63,216 bases of DNA from Loktanella sp. S4079 (GTDB lineage: Bacteria; Pseudomonadota; Alphaproteobacteria; Rhodobacterales; Rhodobacteraceae), in the NCBI RefSeq assembly GCF_000967725.1, contig NZ_JXYE01000011.1:1-63216 (forward strand), read 5' to 3'. Position 1 is the first letter of the stretch; every line of letters starts with the position of its first letter. Both the position numbers and the translations under genes were made by a program. Under the pieces are notes generated by a model, which made no database searches, was not told the origin of the DNA, and saw only the letters and a list, made by a program, of their open reading frames with translations. Shown piece by piece: positions 24,717-34,009 of this stretch.

Positions 24717-25224
24717 TACCAATCACTTCGTTTGTCCAGAATAAAGCGCCTGTCGAGCCACTCTGGGTACGCTAGTTAACTATTGCCCAGTATGGTTACT
24801 GCAACGCCACAAAAGTCCGCTTCGGGGAATTTGGACGGCCAGTTTTTCGGTGTAAAGAACGTCCGGTAAGGGATGTACTGGCTGCTTCACCCGGCAGGTT
24901 AAGGGTGCCAGTGCAGACATTAGTGGAGTTACAGCGAAATGGCGTTTTGTCCGAGTACCGGTCATTGGCGTGCAAAACTGAACCAAGACCCCGAGAGGCC
25001 ACCGTGACAAGGTTCCGTCCTGGCGAGATCGCAGCTTTGCCAGCGCCAGCCAAGCGATTGCTATTAGAGAGATCATGCATACTCCTTGCGGCTGTCTGTG
25101 GGCGCTTCGTCCCGATCGAACATACCGTAGTCGCGGATCACGCTAGCAATCCGCAATCGGTAGTCATCGAATACGCCGCTGCGTCCTTTCGCTTGAGTAT
25201 GCTCAGGGGTGTCGTCTACAAGAC
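24717..25224. other. Gene-free segment
   Basis: Several ORFs of 90-107 codons exist on both strands but none has a protein-like composition, ribosome site or recognised family. I see no repeat or terminator I would defend. Confidence 0.45.
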
Positions 25225-26061
25225 CTAAGGGTAGTTCCGCGCGCTTATTGTCCCCTCAAGCATCGAAGGCAATAACAGCATGCTGCCGTGGCTTGAGATA
25301 TCAGCGAGACCGGGAGCGTACTGGCTCACAGGCCTGACATTTCCGTCGGTTAAAACCTCATAAAGCGTTCCAGTAATCCAATCGTTCACCAGAAGTTGGC
25401 CTTCTATACGCGCGATGCCGTCAAGATTGCCAATATCCTTTGCGATCAGAGAGATTTCTTGCGTAGAGATATCAATTGATAAAAGCGAGCCGGGCTTTTC
25501 GGTTGAAAAATCCTGCTGCACTCCTTCGCCCCAAGAGCCCACCAGAAGTGAAACGCCGTCGAGAAGGAGGCCGTTGGGATGGTTCAATGCTGGTTCGTCC
25601 ACCCAGAGGGTCAAGGCACCGTTTTCATAGCGCCAGATTTTATGGCCCATGAAGTCGCTAACAAAGGCGACACCATTTTGAGAGGTGATGTCATTGAGGA
25701 AGATGGCTCCGGGCGCGGAGATGCTGCGCAGCAATTTGCCCGAAGCAAGGTCGACTTCGTGAACCCGAGTAAGATCAGCAACAAGCAGCGTATCCTCCAC
25801 AATCGCCATGCCCTTTGGGGCATCCATTCCGGTGGTCCAAACTTCATCGAGGATCTCGCCATCAGCAGCAAGAAGCGCCAAGCTACCGTTGCCGTCTGCC
25901 TCGCCGGGATTTCCGCCAATAACGCTTACGATGATCCGGTTGCTATCTGGATCGAAGATGGCGCTTTCTGGCATGTCGAATGGACCCGCAGTCCAAAGTG
26001 GGTCAGCCATAGCTGGGGTCGCGGCAAGAGTTGCGGTAATCAGTAATGCTCTAATTTTCAT
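25225..26061 (-). CDS. Secreted SMP-30/gluconolactonase-like beta-propeller
   Basis: A 278-aa protein with a signal peptide (MKIRALLITATLAATPAMA, cleavage before DPLW) and six-bladed-propeller repeats of the SMP-30/NHL type: GPFDMPESAIFDPDSNRIIV, GMDAPKGMAIVEDTLLVADL, GAIFLNDITSQNGVAFVSDF, NHPNGLLLDG, and GNLDGIARIEGQLLVNDWI. Members are lactonases or sugar-lactone binding proteins; the substrate is unknown. Good ribosome site GGAGAG. It diverges from an XRE regulator with palindromic operators between them, so it is probably that regulator's target. Confidence 0.75.
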   Translation of the reverse strand: MKIRALLITATLAATPAMADPLWTAGPFDMPESAIFDPDSNRIIVSVIGGNPGEADGNGSLALLAADGEILDEVWTTGMDAPKGMAIVEDTLLVADLTRVHEVDLASGKLLRSISAPGAIFLNDITSQNGVAFVSDFMGHKIWRYENGALTLWVDEPALNHPNGLLLDGVSLLVGSWGEGVQQDFSTEKPGSLLSIDISTQEISLIAKDIGNLDGIARIEGQLLVNDWITGTLYEVLTDGNVRPVSQYAPGLADISSHGSMLLLPSMLEGTISARNYP

Positions 26062-26105
26062 GAGTCTCTCCAGAAGTTGTTTCTGGTGTGGAATCTGAAT
26101 AGGTT

Positions 26106-26153
26106 GATACCATATGTGAATATATTATGCTCTGGTATCGTATATAGATACCA
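26106..26153. promoter_or_regulatory. GATACCA operator region between divergent genes
   Basis: TGGTATC-N7-GATACCA (26133-26153) is a perfect inverted repeat, and another GATACCA lies at 26106-26112. The cluster sits in the 124-bp AT-rich space shared by the SMP-30-like gene and the XRE regulator, the expected position for the latter's binding sites. Confidence 0.65.
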
Positions 26154-26185
26154 CATAGCACTACATTGTATCACGGAGCCTGAGA

Positions 26186-26935
26186 ATGCATGCAGATATT
26201 TTTGAAACTCTCAAGACCGTCCTGCGGGCGCGGAAACTAACATATGCAGATCTGGCCGAACGCTTGGGCCTTTCAGAGCCGACGATAAAACGCATTTTTT
26301 CTGAGCGCGATTGCAAGCTTAGTAGAATAACCGAGATTTGCGCCGCCTTAGACTTATCTCTAGACGATGTTGTAGCCCAATCTAGCAGAATTGAAGTTGT
26401 TCCTGTGGATTTAGGGGACCGGATAGAGGCTCTACTTGCCGACAACCGCCCAGCCTTCCACCTCTTCCTCTTACTTCGGGATGGCATGACCGGAGAGACG
26501 ATCAAGGCGCACTATCAACTTGACGATAGCACGTTTTTCAAATGGGCACGGCTGCTGGAGGTGATTGGACTGGTAGAGCTGATGCCCTACGGACGGGTGC
26601 GGCTGCTGGATGAGCGGCCTATCCGCTTTCGGCGCGGCGGGCCATTGCACCAGACGCTGCGAAAGCTGAATATGGAATTCGTTGAGCAGGTGTTTCAAAC
26701 CACTGATCGCGAAGATGCAGGGTTTCTTACGCTGTCTCGGCGGGTATCAGAAACCACGGCGCGACACATTATGGGCGAACTTAGGGACCTTTCGAGAGAG
26801 CTAACAGACCTCGCCCGCAAGGATCAACTGACCCTACCGGATGAGGCGTTGCAGAGCTTCAAACTGGCGACAGCCTGGGCACCCGTAGATTTCTCGCAGC
26901 TTTTGGAACTTGATGATGCTAACGTTCGCGAGTGA
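26186..26935 (+). CDS. XRE-family transcriptional regulator
   Basis: A 249-aa protein with an N-terminal Cro/CI helix-turn-helix (LTYADLAERLGLSEPTIKRIF, residues 18-38) and a helical C-terminal region holding a second winged-helix-like part (KWARLLEVIGLVELMPYGRV). Proteins of this form are widespread in Proteobacteria and usually control one adjacent gene. The 21-bp palindrome just upstream is a likely autoregulatory site. No ligand domain is recognised. Confidence 0.8.
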   Translation: MHADIFETLKTVLRARKLTYADLAERLGLSEPTIKRIFSERDCKLSRITEICAALDLSLDDVVAQSSRIEVVPVDLGDRIEALLADNRPAFHLFLLLRDGMTGETIKAHYQLDDSTFFKWARLLEVIGLVELMPYGRVRLLDERPIRFRRGGPLHQTLRKLNMEFVEQVFQTTDREDAGFLTLSRRVSETTARHIMGELRDLSRELTDLARKDQLTLPDEALQSFKLATAWAPVDFSQLLELDDANVRE

Positions 26936-27554
26936 GCAATTCACCGCGGTCCGTATTTGCGCCGAGTTGTATGATCGCCAACTTTACCTCTGAGGGGTAC
27001 TCGGGCCGAGGTGAAGCGCTTATGCCTCTTTGATCCGCCTTTGGGGTAACACAGAAAGCCTGTGAAGACGTAAACCAGACCGACGATTCTCCATTCGCCC
27101 GCGTTACCCCACAATGGGTCGCGGGCGTCTGCACCCCGCCAAATACACGAGGCCATCTCATTGTCCGATATGACATCTCTGAACACCATTGATGCACGTG
27201 CCTTCGGCATTGATATCGGCAAGGCACTTGCGCTGAAGTCAGAGTAGCTATTTCTGGGGCCGCAAACGTCAGTTTTTACACAGGATTTCCAAAAGCGGCC
27301 TTTAGCTGCGGCACAGAAATTCGGTAAGCGAGCTTGCAAATGCCGTTCGCTGCATCATACGGCAATGTCGGCTCTGCTTCAGCACCTAGAGTAGCATCAC
27401 TCGCAGATCTAACTGACAAGACCGATACCTATGAAATTTTACTCAATTGATATTGATACACTTGTTTCGAAGGTAACTATTTCTCAACGCCGAACACTCT
27501 TGAATGACGGCACGGCCACACTTCAGGCCGACAACTGCTCAAAAGTCAAGAGGT
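26936..27554. other. Gene-free segment with coding-like scraps
   Basis: No complete gene. Short stretches look like worn coding sequence, for example an open plus-strand run from ATG 27170 (MTSLNTIDARAFGIDIGKAL) that stops after 25 codons. This suggests a decayed mobile or chromosomal fragment, but I cannot name it. The last 50 bases form the leader of the LpxR-like gene. Confidence 0.4.
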
Positions 27555-28493
27555 ATGCATATGTTGGACCGTACGATTGCTCTCTGTAAAGCTGCAAGCA
27601 AGAGCCTTATGGTTGCAATTTCAATATTGAGCACTTCTGCTTTCGCAGAAGAACATATCGCGTATCGAGGCGAGGTGGGTAGCTTTGTCAACGATTTTGT
27701 TGGCGATGGGCACGACAGATGGCATACGGGATCGTATCAAAAGTCTTATTACTCACAGGGTTACCAACTGAGATGGCTGCAGGGACTCGAGCTTAGAAGC
27801 AGGTCACAGATTGTCTCACCCTGGGTGTCGTCAAAGCAAAGGGGTGGGGATCGCCCATATTCGACAGCGATTGGAGTAGGTGGCTTTGCCCATGGGCGCA
27901 TTTCAGGTTTCGAAACTCGCTTGGGGGGAGAAATACTATTACTTGGGGATGGTACCGGCTTGGAGGCTCTACAACGTTCAATCCATGATGGATTGGGCAT
28001 GGAGGATAGTTTCGATCCGTCTCGCGACGATATCGACAGAGTCGAAACTACAGTTACTAGCCGTTTCGACTTAGAGATTGCTCGCTCACTGCGCACCAAT
28101 GAATTCGCGTTGGTCAGGCCGTACGCAGAAATCACTTTTGGCGGCGATCGATATAATACCTTCGGGACGGATGTGATCTTGGGACCACACGCGTCTGCGA
28201 GTATTTGGACCAGAGACGTCGTCACAGGGCGCTTATTAACCCCTCAAGCGAATGATATCCGGGGATTGAGTATCGTAGCTGGAATCGATGTGCGTTCAGC
28301 TATTTCATCAATTCATTTGCCAGATAACGGTCTTGTAAATATAGAACCCAAACAATTTAGGTCGCGTTTTGGTATTCAGAGCAGTTCGCCCTTTGCCAAT
28401 ATTTTTATTGGCCAAGCACGTTTATCCGAAGGATTTGTCGGCCAAAAAGAATCTCAAAGAGTTGGTTTGTTATCGGTATCATTTAGCTTCTAA
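27555..28493 (+). CDS. LpxR-family outer-membrane protein (lipid A 3'-O-deacylase-like)
   Basis: A 312-aa protein with a signal peptide (to about AFAEEH) and the DUF2219/LpxR opening NDFVGDGHDRWHTGSYQKSY, where family catalytic Asn-Asp residues lie. Beta-strand repeats end in LLSVSFSF, the C-terminal aromatic typical of outer-membrane barrels. LpxR removes the 3'-acyloxyacyl chain of lipid A. ATG 27555 (MHMLDRTIAL) has AAGAGG before it, so it is preferred to the ATG 51 nt upstream. Lipid A remodelling by this copy is inferred from the family. Confidence 0.75.
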   Translation: MHMLDRTIALCKAASKSLMVAISILSTSAFAEEHIAYRGEVGSFVNDFVGDGHDRWHTGSYQKSYYSQGYQLRWLQGLELRSRSQIVSPWVSSKQRGGDRPYSTAIGVGGFAHGRISGFETRLGGEILLLGDGTGLEALQRSIHDGLGMEDSFDPSRDDIDRVETTVTSRFDLEIARSLRTNEFALVRPYAEITFGGDRYNTFGTDVILGPHASASIWTRDVVTGRLLTPQANDIRGLSIVAGIDVRSAISSIHLPDNGLVNIEPKQFRSRFGIQSSSPFANIFIGQARLSEGFVGQKESQRVGLLSVSFSF

Positions 28494-28697
28494 CGCTCGG
28501 CCAGAGCTCGGGTCATATTTCACAGAAATTTACGATCAATTCTACATGCGGGCTTCTGATGAAATACTAATAAAGCAACGGCATAGGCCCCGTTAGCTAC
28601 AATTGGTTAAGAAAGTGTGTTCTCGAAGGCCGCATTAGCAGTAGCCCTTTAATCAATTTACTTGAGATTACGTTCAAGTCAGCCAAAGGAGAGCGTA

Positions 28698-29315
28698 ATG
28701 ATCAAATTTATAAGAGAATCTGAACTCCAAAACTTCCCTCAGATCGCAGCATCGTACTATGGTAATAAATTGAGAAACCGATTATCAGGTCAGTGCTCCG
28801 TATCATGTAAGTACGATATTGGCTCTGCTAGCACTAAACTTGCATTCTACAATCCACTGCACGTTATCCTTGCCGATGACTGTAAGAATGTAAGCTCCGC
28901 CAGGCTTTCACCCCACGTGCAAATTCAAAGTTTACGAAAAAATACAAACTCTAACAGTTCAGGCTCGTTGCAGTTGTGGGAGTGCACGGACATTTTCATT
29001 AATAGTTCTACTCCATATAAAGCTGCAGTTGATCTATTCGCGGCCTTAGGTGGCTTGGTTAGCGCCTTACATCTATCGGGGCTAATCTTCTCCAATAAAG
29101 ATTCGATATCGAGCATGATAGAGTGTTACGACTTAGTCGATGTTAATGTAACGTCATTCAACAGCGATAATGTCAATTCTGGTAGGGTGCTGTGGGCAAG
29201 GGACCCACGGGCGCACCAAAAGCTATTAGAAAAATCCCAGATCGACCCTTTGGAACCGATACTTGCACTAGAAAACTGCGATTTAACTGGCATCAATTTA
29301 CATTCGTATCATTAA
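28698..29315 (+). CDS. Very divergent LuxI-like (acyl-homoserine-lactone synthase fold) protein
   Basis: A 205-aa protein starting at ATG 28698 after AAAGGAG. The middle reads HVILADDCKNVSSARLSPHV then LQLWECTDIFIN, in the order and spacing of LuxI enzymes (strand, SxRLxP, then W-E-C-T-R-F). The E of WEC and the R of SARL are kept, but the usual Arg after ECT is Asp, and the N-terminal R-x3-F-x5-W and D-x-Y-D motifs are not evident. A later helix (AAVDLFAALGGLVSALHLSGL) fits the GNAT-like fold. It may be an inactive or altered-specificity relative. No luxR gene is adjacent. The region is AT-rich compared with the replication genes. Confidence 0.45.
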   Translation: MIKFIRESELQNFPQIAASYYGNKLRNRLSGQCSVSCKYDIGSASTKLAFYNPLHVILADDCKNVSSARLSPHVQIQSLRKNTNSNSSGSLQLWECTDIFINSSTPYKAAVDLFAALGGLVSALHLSGLIFSNKDSISSMIECYDLVDVNVTSFNSDNVNSGRVLWARDPRAHQKLLEKSQIDPLEPILALENCDLTGINLHSYH

Positions 29316-29433
29316 GCTGAGTTGAAATGACCAGTTTTTGGGGTTCCCGATAATCACCACCTACTATTTGAGCCCAATTTTGTCTGCATACATGCTGGAG
29401 TAAAGCAAACGCTGTGTGAGTGCTGGATAGGAC

Positions 29434-29670
29434 TTAAGTAGCCAGTTCCAATAATTGGGATTCCTTGGTGTCATACCTCTCAGAATCTAACTTATGTAGT
29501 GCTGCCACGCTAGAAAACAGGTCTAGTGCTGCGCCGCTTTTTCCCTGTCTGACAAGCGAGAATGCGATGCGCTCCATATGTTCAATCAATGCTTCAATAC
29601 CTAGCAATGTAAGCTCATCATGACCATCCAAATCATCTACCATATATCCTGTTCCAACTTTCAACATCAT
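29434..29670 (-). CDS. Hypothetical helical protein, 78 aa
   Basis: Starts MMLKVGTGYMVDDLDGHDEL after AGAGGTA. Acidic N-terminus, then helices LGIEALIEHMERIAFSLV and SGAALDLFSSVAALHKLDS. No family recognised. Convergent with the LuxI-like gene; size and charge would suit a small regulator or chaperone, which is a guess. Confidence 0.45.
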   Translation of the reverse strand: MMLKVGTGYMVDDLDGHDELTLLGIEALIEHMERIAFSLVRQGKSGAALDLFSSVAALHKLDSERYDTKESQLLELAT

Positions 29671-30481
29671 TACCTCTGTGTAAGGACCACTCTTCTCAAA
29701 TCAGTTTGCTTCGGCATAATTAATCAATCACTAATTACCAGATTTTTATCTTATAAAGTCGGCCTTTTAGAGACAGCCATCAAATGAAACGAGCACGATC
29801 GCGAAATAAATGGTTGAACCCGAAATCGAAGCTCCGGGTTCTCATTTTTCAGTTTTTTTTAGTTGATATGTTTAGTGGGCAATAGTCTTGCCAACTTAAT
29901 AGTGTACCTCGATAAGTTAAGTTTTACCTAATAAATATCGGAAAAGTATGTAGTTGAAGTATTTCATCAACCGCCTGTTGATCTGTTTCTTGTGATGGAA
30001 AAAATTGCAGCTTGTTCAGTTTCTACGCGTTTCTTGTTTTCAGAAAACCGCGACATGTTCACACTGATACCCGCAAGGTCTCTAAGCTGAGATGGCTAAT
30101 CGACATAAGGAACCGATATCAGCAGCAGCGCTAGCGTATTTAAAGTCTATAACGAAACTCCCAGAAGACTCTTAAGATCCCCTCAAGGAAACCGATTGAT
30201 CAGGCCAACAAGATCAAGTTGATGATACACAGAACTGCTTAGATAGCTGCACTCAATTCCGGTGGCATCTTCTGAGATACTGCGATTCATACTAGCCTGC
30301 CACTACTTGAATGGTGCTGAAAGGCGGGTTGAATTTGTTGGTAAAATAAGTAACGCCACAGCGCATATCTCTTCGTTTCATACGATAGAACCGCTGGCAA
30401 CTGAGGCACTGGACCTGAACCGCATTTTGACTTAATTTCGAAAAGTGTCAAATTCAAAGATATACTCAAGAGGAAAAAAAA
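29671..30481. other. Long AT-rich gene-free segment
   Basis: About 800 bases without a supportable gene on either strand. It contains an orphan terminator-like hairpin at 29816-29860 and the leader of the lipoprotein gene. A small RNA ending at the hairpin is possible. Confidence 0.5.
29816..29860 (+). terminator. Orphan intrinsic terminator
   Basis: GAACCCG (29816-29822) pairs with CGGGTTC (29835-29841), followed by TCATTTTTCAGTTTTTTTT. The shape is that of a Rho-independent terminator on the plus strand, yet the closest plus-strand gene ends 500 bp upstream and a minus-strand gene lies between. Confidence 0.55.
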
Positions 30482-31078
30482 ATTCCCAAAAAATTGTACT
30501 TTGCGACTTTGGCTTTGCTGTCGGCATGTGGTGGGGGCGGTGACGTCCCCGAAGTCACAACTGATCTTGACGAAATGTATGTGGCGATTGGGGCTTTGCA
30601 GTCGGCCCACCCTGCTGATGACTATACTGCACTTTCTGATTTGCCGGACAGTGGATCTGCAGCCTATGCAGGGTATATGAGCACTGAACTCTCAAACCGA
30701 ACAGATGACGTCACGAATGTACTAGCCGGAGAAGTATTGATAAGTGTTGATTTTGGTGCATCTGATATGGTTTCGGGAAGCGCCCAAGACTTTTTGGACC
30801 AAGATGGCAACCCTATCCTAGGTGCTTTGGACATCGCAGGTGGGGTACTTGACCGTGCTGGTGATCCGTTTGGAGACGATGCAACGTTCCAGTTCTCTGG
30901 GGACGGTGTACTGACTGATCAAGATGGACGAGAACTGACTCTCGAGATTTCCTTTGACGGGGATTTCCTTGGGTCAAACCATGAGGCCATAGGCGGGGAC
31001 GTCACCGGCAGCGTGACGGCAGATGGTAACGGACAAAACCTGCTCGGAATATTCATCCTTGAGGGCTCTTCGCCCTAG
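30482..31078 (+). CDS. Lipoprotein with beta-barrel-like domain; possible ATT start
   Basis: The protein carries a lipoprotein signal ending LALLSACGGGG, then an acidic region and a beta-rich C-terminus (EVLISVDFGASDMVSGSAQD, LTLEISFDGDF, GSVTADG) like the small eight-stranded barrels of transferrin-binding-protein-type surface lipoproteins. The only standard start, TTG 30494, lies 20 nt from the AGAGG ribosome site and leaves no basic residues before the hydrophobic stretch. ATT at 30482 is 8 nt from AGAGG and gives MPKKLYFATLALLSAC, a normal lipoprotein signal. The true start is therefore probably the rare ATT. It converges with the RTX gene. Confidence 0.6.
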   Translation: MPKKLYFATLALLSACGGGGDVPEVTTDLDEMYVAIGALQSAHPADDYTALSDLPDSGSAAYAGYMSTELSNRTDDVTNVLAGEVLISVDFGASDMVSGSAQDFLDQDGNPILGALDIAGGVLDRAGDPFGDDATFQFSGDGVLTDQDGRELTLEISFDGDFLGSNHEAIGGDVTGSVTADGNGQNLLGIFILEGSSP

Positions 31079-31138
31079 GCACTACAACGCCGAAAAATCG
31101 TGAACACACGCCTACGAACCTCTTCTAAGAATAGAAAC

Positions 31139-33328
31139 TTAAAAGACGAAGTGGTCATCTGTTGCAAAGAGTTCAATATCTGGCAGAATATCGTGTGCGT
31201 CTTCTATTCCAAGCAAAAACATCGTGTCGCCTTGAGAATTCTCGATCAATAGTCCTTCATCGTGTTGTGAAGAATTGGCGGCTAACCACTGCTCAATCGA
31301 GACCCCGCCCAACATATCTGCGTCCACAGCCAATCTGTCGACGCCAGAAGCGAAATCGTGGACAATGTCATGTCCTGCTGTAAATACAAATGTATCAAAT
31401 CCACTTCCGCCCCAAAGATGATCGTCGCCAGCATCGCCAGAAATCAAATCATTCCCTGCGTGACCATAGATCCTGTCGTCGCCCGCACCGCCAAAAATAA
31501 AATCGCCATTATTAGCTCCTGTTCGAACGAAGTCTGTCTCACCCACATCGCCCAAGAACACGCTCGTGCGTTCTCCTCCGCCTTCGAGCATATCATCGCC
31601 ACCACCGCCAAGAATGATATCTGTTTCGGCCAAACCAATGAGTTCCTCTGATGCATCGGTACCGCGCATGACTTGTGTATCCGGGGAATGAGCGAAGTCG
31701 CCATTTGAGATTTCTGATATTGTCTGAAAGAGCAAATAGTCTTGGCTTTCGGACTTTCCAAAATTGACCATTACTATTTCGTCGTGCTGATCAAAACTAA
31801 TCGTAACGAGACCATTCGCCACAAGCTGATCAGTAGTCAACAAACGAGAGGCACCATTGCTGCTACCCGGTTCTACATCCAGATTCACCGTCGTTACAGA
31901 TTGGATATCACCGTAAATTCCCAGATCGACGTGTAGCGAAATTTGCTCGTCAGACATTTCCTCAGCAACGAAGAAGATCGTCAATGCCGTATCTGTTTCA
32001 TAGCTATAACTTACAACTTGTTGATCAATCGAATATGACGCCCCCAAATAGTTACTGTCCGCAATGTGCTCGGTCATCAACTGCAAGACGGCGGCCTGTG
32101 GCGAAACAAAATCAGACAGGCGGTCAGTAATAATCGTTGACGACATGTCGTCCTTGTATCGAAACGCGCCAACCACCCCCCAAACTGCTGCTTGATCTAC
32201 CCCCAAGTCCATAAAATGGTCGAAAAGCTCAAGCGTGTTTGCAGCAGCTGACAATTCGTATGGCTTCCCTAGTCCGTCTGCGCTGCTGGTCGACCACGCC
32301 GAGATGTAGTATGCGAAATCATCCCTTGATATTCCATACTCCGCAAACGCTGCCGCCCAATAATCCAAGATTTTGCCTCTTTCCTGCAAAGTCTCGTTGG
32401 TTCCGTCCAGCCTATTGGAATTAAAACTTAGGGTGTGATGACGAACAGCGTCGATGTGCTGAATGGTGTCTCCCAATATGCTGATCATCATTTCATCAAT
32501 CGCGATTTGTTTTTGTTCTGGCGACAAGGCGCCATCAGGATCGAGACCGCCTAGTCCCGCTATCGCATCGCCGGAGCCGTCAAAGAACTTCGTAAAATAG
32601 CCATCTTCGAGAAGTTTATCAAAATCAGGAGTTCCTCGACCCATTTGAAACGCGACTTCGTAATTGATGTCACTACCCTCCAATTGAATCGCGATTTCTG
32701 AAATCATTGCTTCCGCGATCACTGCGTATTCGATCGGGTTGCCGTAAACTTCGTTGCCGATATCAAAAGTTATTGAGCTCGGCATCACTCCGTCGTTAAA
32801 TTCACCAGACCTCAGCCGCTCTAGAAATATGCGCACATCTGATTTGGCAGTTTCAACCGCAAGCTTCCGGTCCTCCTCATCGCTAAAGTCCGCACCGATG
32901 AAATATCGCTCCACAGGAATAATCAGACTTACATCAGTATCGCGTTCGACTGCGAGCGCAAGCACCTGACTAAACGTTGCAACATCGTCTCGCTCTAGAA
33001 AGTTTAGATCATCGTAGTCTAACGCAAGCGGGCTAATGAGTTCAGGATGGGTAAGATCAAATGCAAATAGCGATCTGTCACCCTGCAAAGCCTCTAAGGA
33101 AATGTCGCCCGCGTTAAGTCTAATTCGACCATCAACAATAAATCCATACTCTGACACAGTGCCTCCCGGGAATCTGATGTTGGTCAGTCCGAGCGCTTCC
33201 GTGTGCTCCGTAAAGTAGTCGAATCCAAATATATTGATACCAATCGCACCAAACATGTCCGCAGACATATATCCGACTGGATCACCGTTTTCTGCTGCAA
33301 TTACAGGGCTAATTGAAGACTCACTCAT
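31139..33328 (-). CDS. RTX calcium-binding protein with glycoside-hydrolase-like domain
   Basis: A 729-aa acidic protein. Residues 1-430 look like a TIM-barrel glycosidase of the GH39/GH79/arabinofuranosidase type: TNIRFPGGTVSEYGF, SSITFDIGNEVYGNP (Asn-Glu of the acid/base), and YYISAWSTSS. Residues 430-550 form a beta sandwich. Residues 560-680 contain RTX nonapeptides (LGGGGDDMLEGGG, IFGGAGDDRIYG, ISGDAGDDHLWGGSGFDTF). It has no signal peptide and ends in ATDDHFVF, fitting type I secretion, whose ABC/MFP genes are not here. Polysaccharide or mucin-like glycans are likely substrates, by family. Confidence 0.75.
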   Translation of the reverse strand: MSESSISPVIAAENGDPVGYMSADMFGAIGINIFGFDYFTEHTEALGLTNIRFPGGTVSEYGFIVDGRIRLNAGDISLEALQGDRSLFAFDLTHPELISPLALDYDDLNFLERDDVATFSQVLALAVERDTDVSLIIPVERYFIGADFSDEEDRKLAVETAKSDVRIFLERLRSGEFNDGVMPSSITFDIGNEVYGNPIEYAVIAEAMISEIAIQLEGSDINYEVAFQMGRGTPDFDKLLEDGYFTKFFDGSGDAIAGLGGLDPDGALSPEQKQIAIDEMMISILGDTIQHIDAVRHHTLSFNSNRLDGTNETLQERGKILDYWAAAFAEYGISRDDFAYYISAWSTSSADGLGKPYELSAAANTLELFDHFMDLGVDQAAVWGVVGAFRYKDDMSSTIITDRLSDFVSPQAAVLQLMTEHIADSNYLGASYSIDQQVVSYSYETDTALTIFFVAEEMSDEQISLHVDLGIYGDIQSVTTVNLDVEPGSSNGASRLLTTDQLVANGLVTISFDQHDEIVMVNFGKSESQDYLLFQTISEISNGDFAHSPDTQVMRGTDASEELIGLAETDIILGGGGDDMLEGGGERTSVFLGDVGETDFVRTGANNGDFIFGGAGDDRIYGHAGNDLISGDAGDDHLWGGSGFDTFVFTAGHDIVHDFASGVDRLAVDADMLGGVSIEQWLAANSSQHDEGLLIENSQGDTMFLLGIEDAHDILPDIELFATDDHFVF

Positions 33329-33358
33329 ATCATTATATCCAACTATTCATCGCCCCTT

Positions 33359-34009
33359 CTAGGCATACTCATGTTCATGTTTGCGGTCGTACAAACAGCC
33401 GAGACTATCGCCATCAATGGATTGTTCGTGCTGCTGCAGGATCTCAATCGTCTGCAGAACGTCATCTGGATTCCGCCGGATCACTGAGGGACGGTCGGTG
33501 ATCACACGAATCTTGAGATTCGGCCCGATGATGAAGCTGCGCCGTATTGGTAGTTCCGATGCTTCATTTTTGTGATGCATCCCAAAGGATCTCGCCAAAG
33601 ACAGCGTCTCATCTGGAATAACTGGAAAGCTGAGTTCACATCCAAATTGTGCAAGATACTCGTGCCAGGCTGTCTGTTTTGCCATATTTGAGCCACTAAT
33701 CGCCAACATCCTGACATTACTTTCAGCAAAGAGCGCGCTACGCTCTTCAAACTCGGTGAGCTCCAAACTACAGTCGCTTGCGAAAGCTTCTGGATGACTG
33801 AATAAATAGACCCAGCTCCCTTCAGCCCAATCCCAGAATGACAGTTCACCTAGGGTAGAAGTCGCTGTAAAATTTGGAAAAATATCACCTAACTGAGGCA
33901 ACCAAGTTACAGTTTTCCGCCGAAATGCAGGTATTTTTATATTCCTGCGGGAACCATTCCAGGTTCGTCTAAAGTGCTTAGTCAATGGGCGTTCCTTCTC
34001 GCTCTTCAC
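33359..34009 (-). CDS. Peroxiredoxin (Prx6/AhpC-TSA type) with altered active-site Thr
   Basis: A 216-aa protein. After a ~35-residue basic N-terminal extension it reads LGDIFPNFTATSTLGELSFW, WVYLFSHPEAFASDCSLELT, VRMLAISGSN and LPIRRSFIIGPNLKIR, the 1-Cys peroxiredoxin pattern. The peroxidatic Cys is present, but the PxxxTxxC motif reads PEAFASDC, so the conserved Thr that positions the peroxide is Ala. The C-terminal dimerisation arm is short. It probably forms a unit with the RTX gene, 30 nt downstream on the same strand. Confidence 0.75.
   Translation of the reverse strand: MKSEKERPLTKHFRRTWNGSRRNIKIPAFRRKTVTWLPQLGDIFPNFTATSTLGELSFWDWAEGSWVYLFSHPEAFASDCSLELTEFEERSALFAESNVRMLAISGSNMAKQTAWHEYLAQFGCELSFPVIPDETLSLARSFGMHHKNEASELPIRRSFIIGPNLKIRVITDRPSVIRRNPDDVLQTIEILQQHEQSIDGDSLGCLYDRKHEHEYA

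Noticed and set aside
24796..25228. Overlapping ORFs of 94-107 codons
   Set aside because: No ribosome site, no family and low-quality composition on both strands.
26941..27339. Minus-strand ORF of 132 codons
   Set aside because: Frame is interrupted in sense, composition is poor, and no recognised protein emerges.
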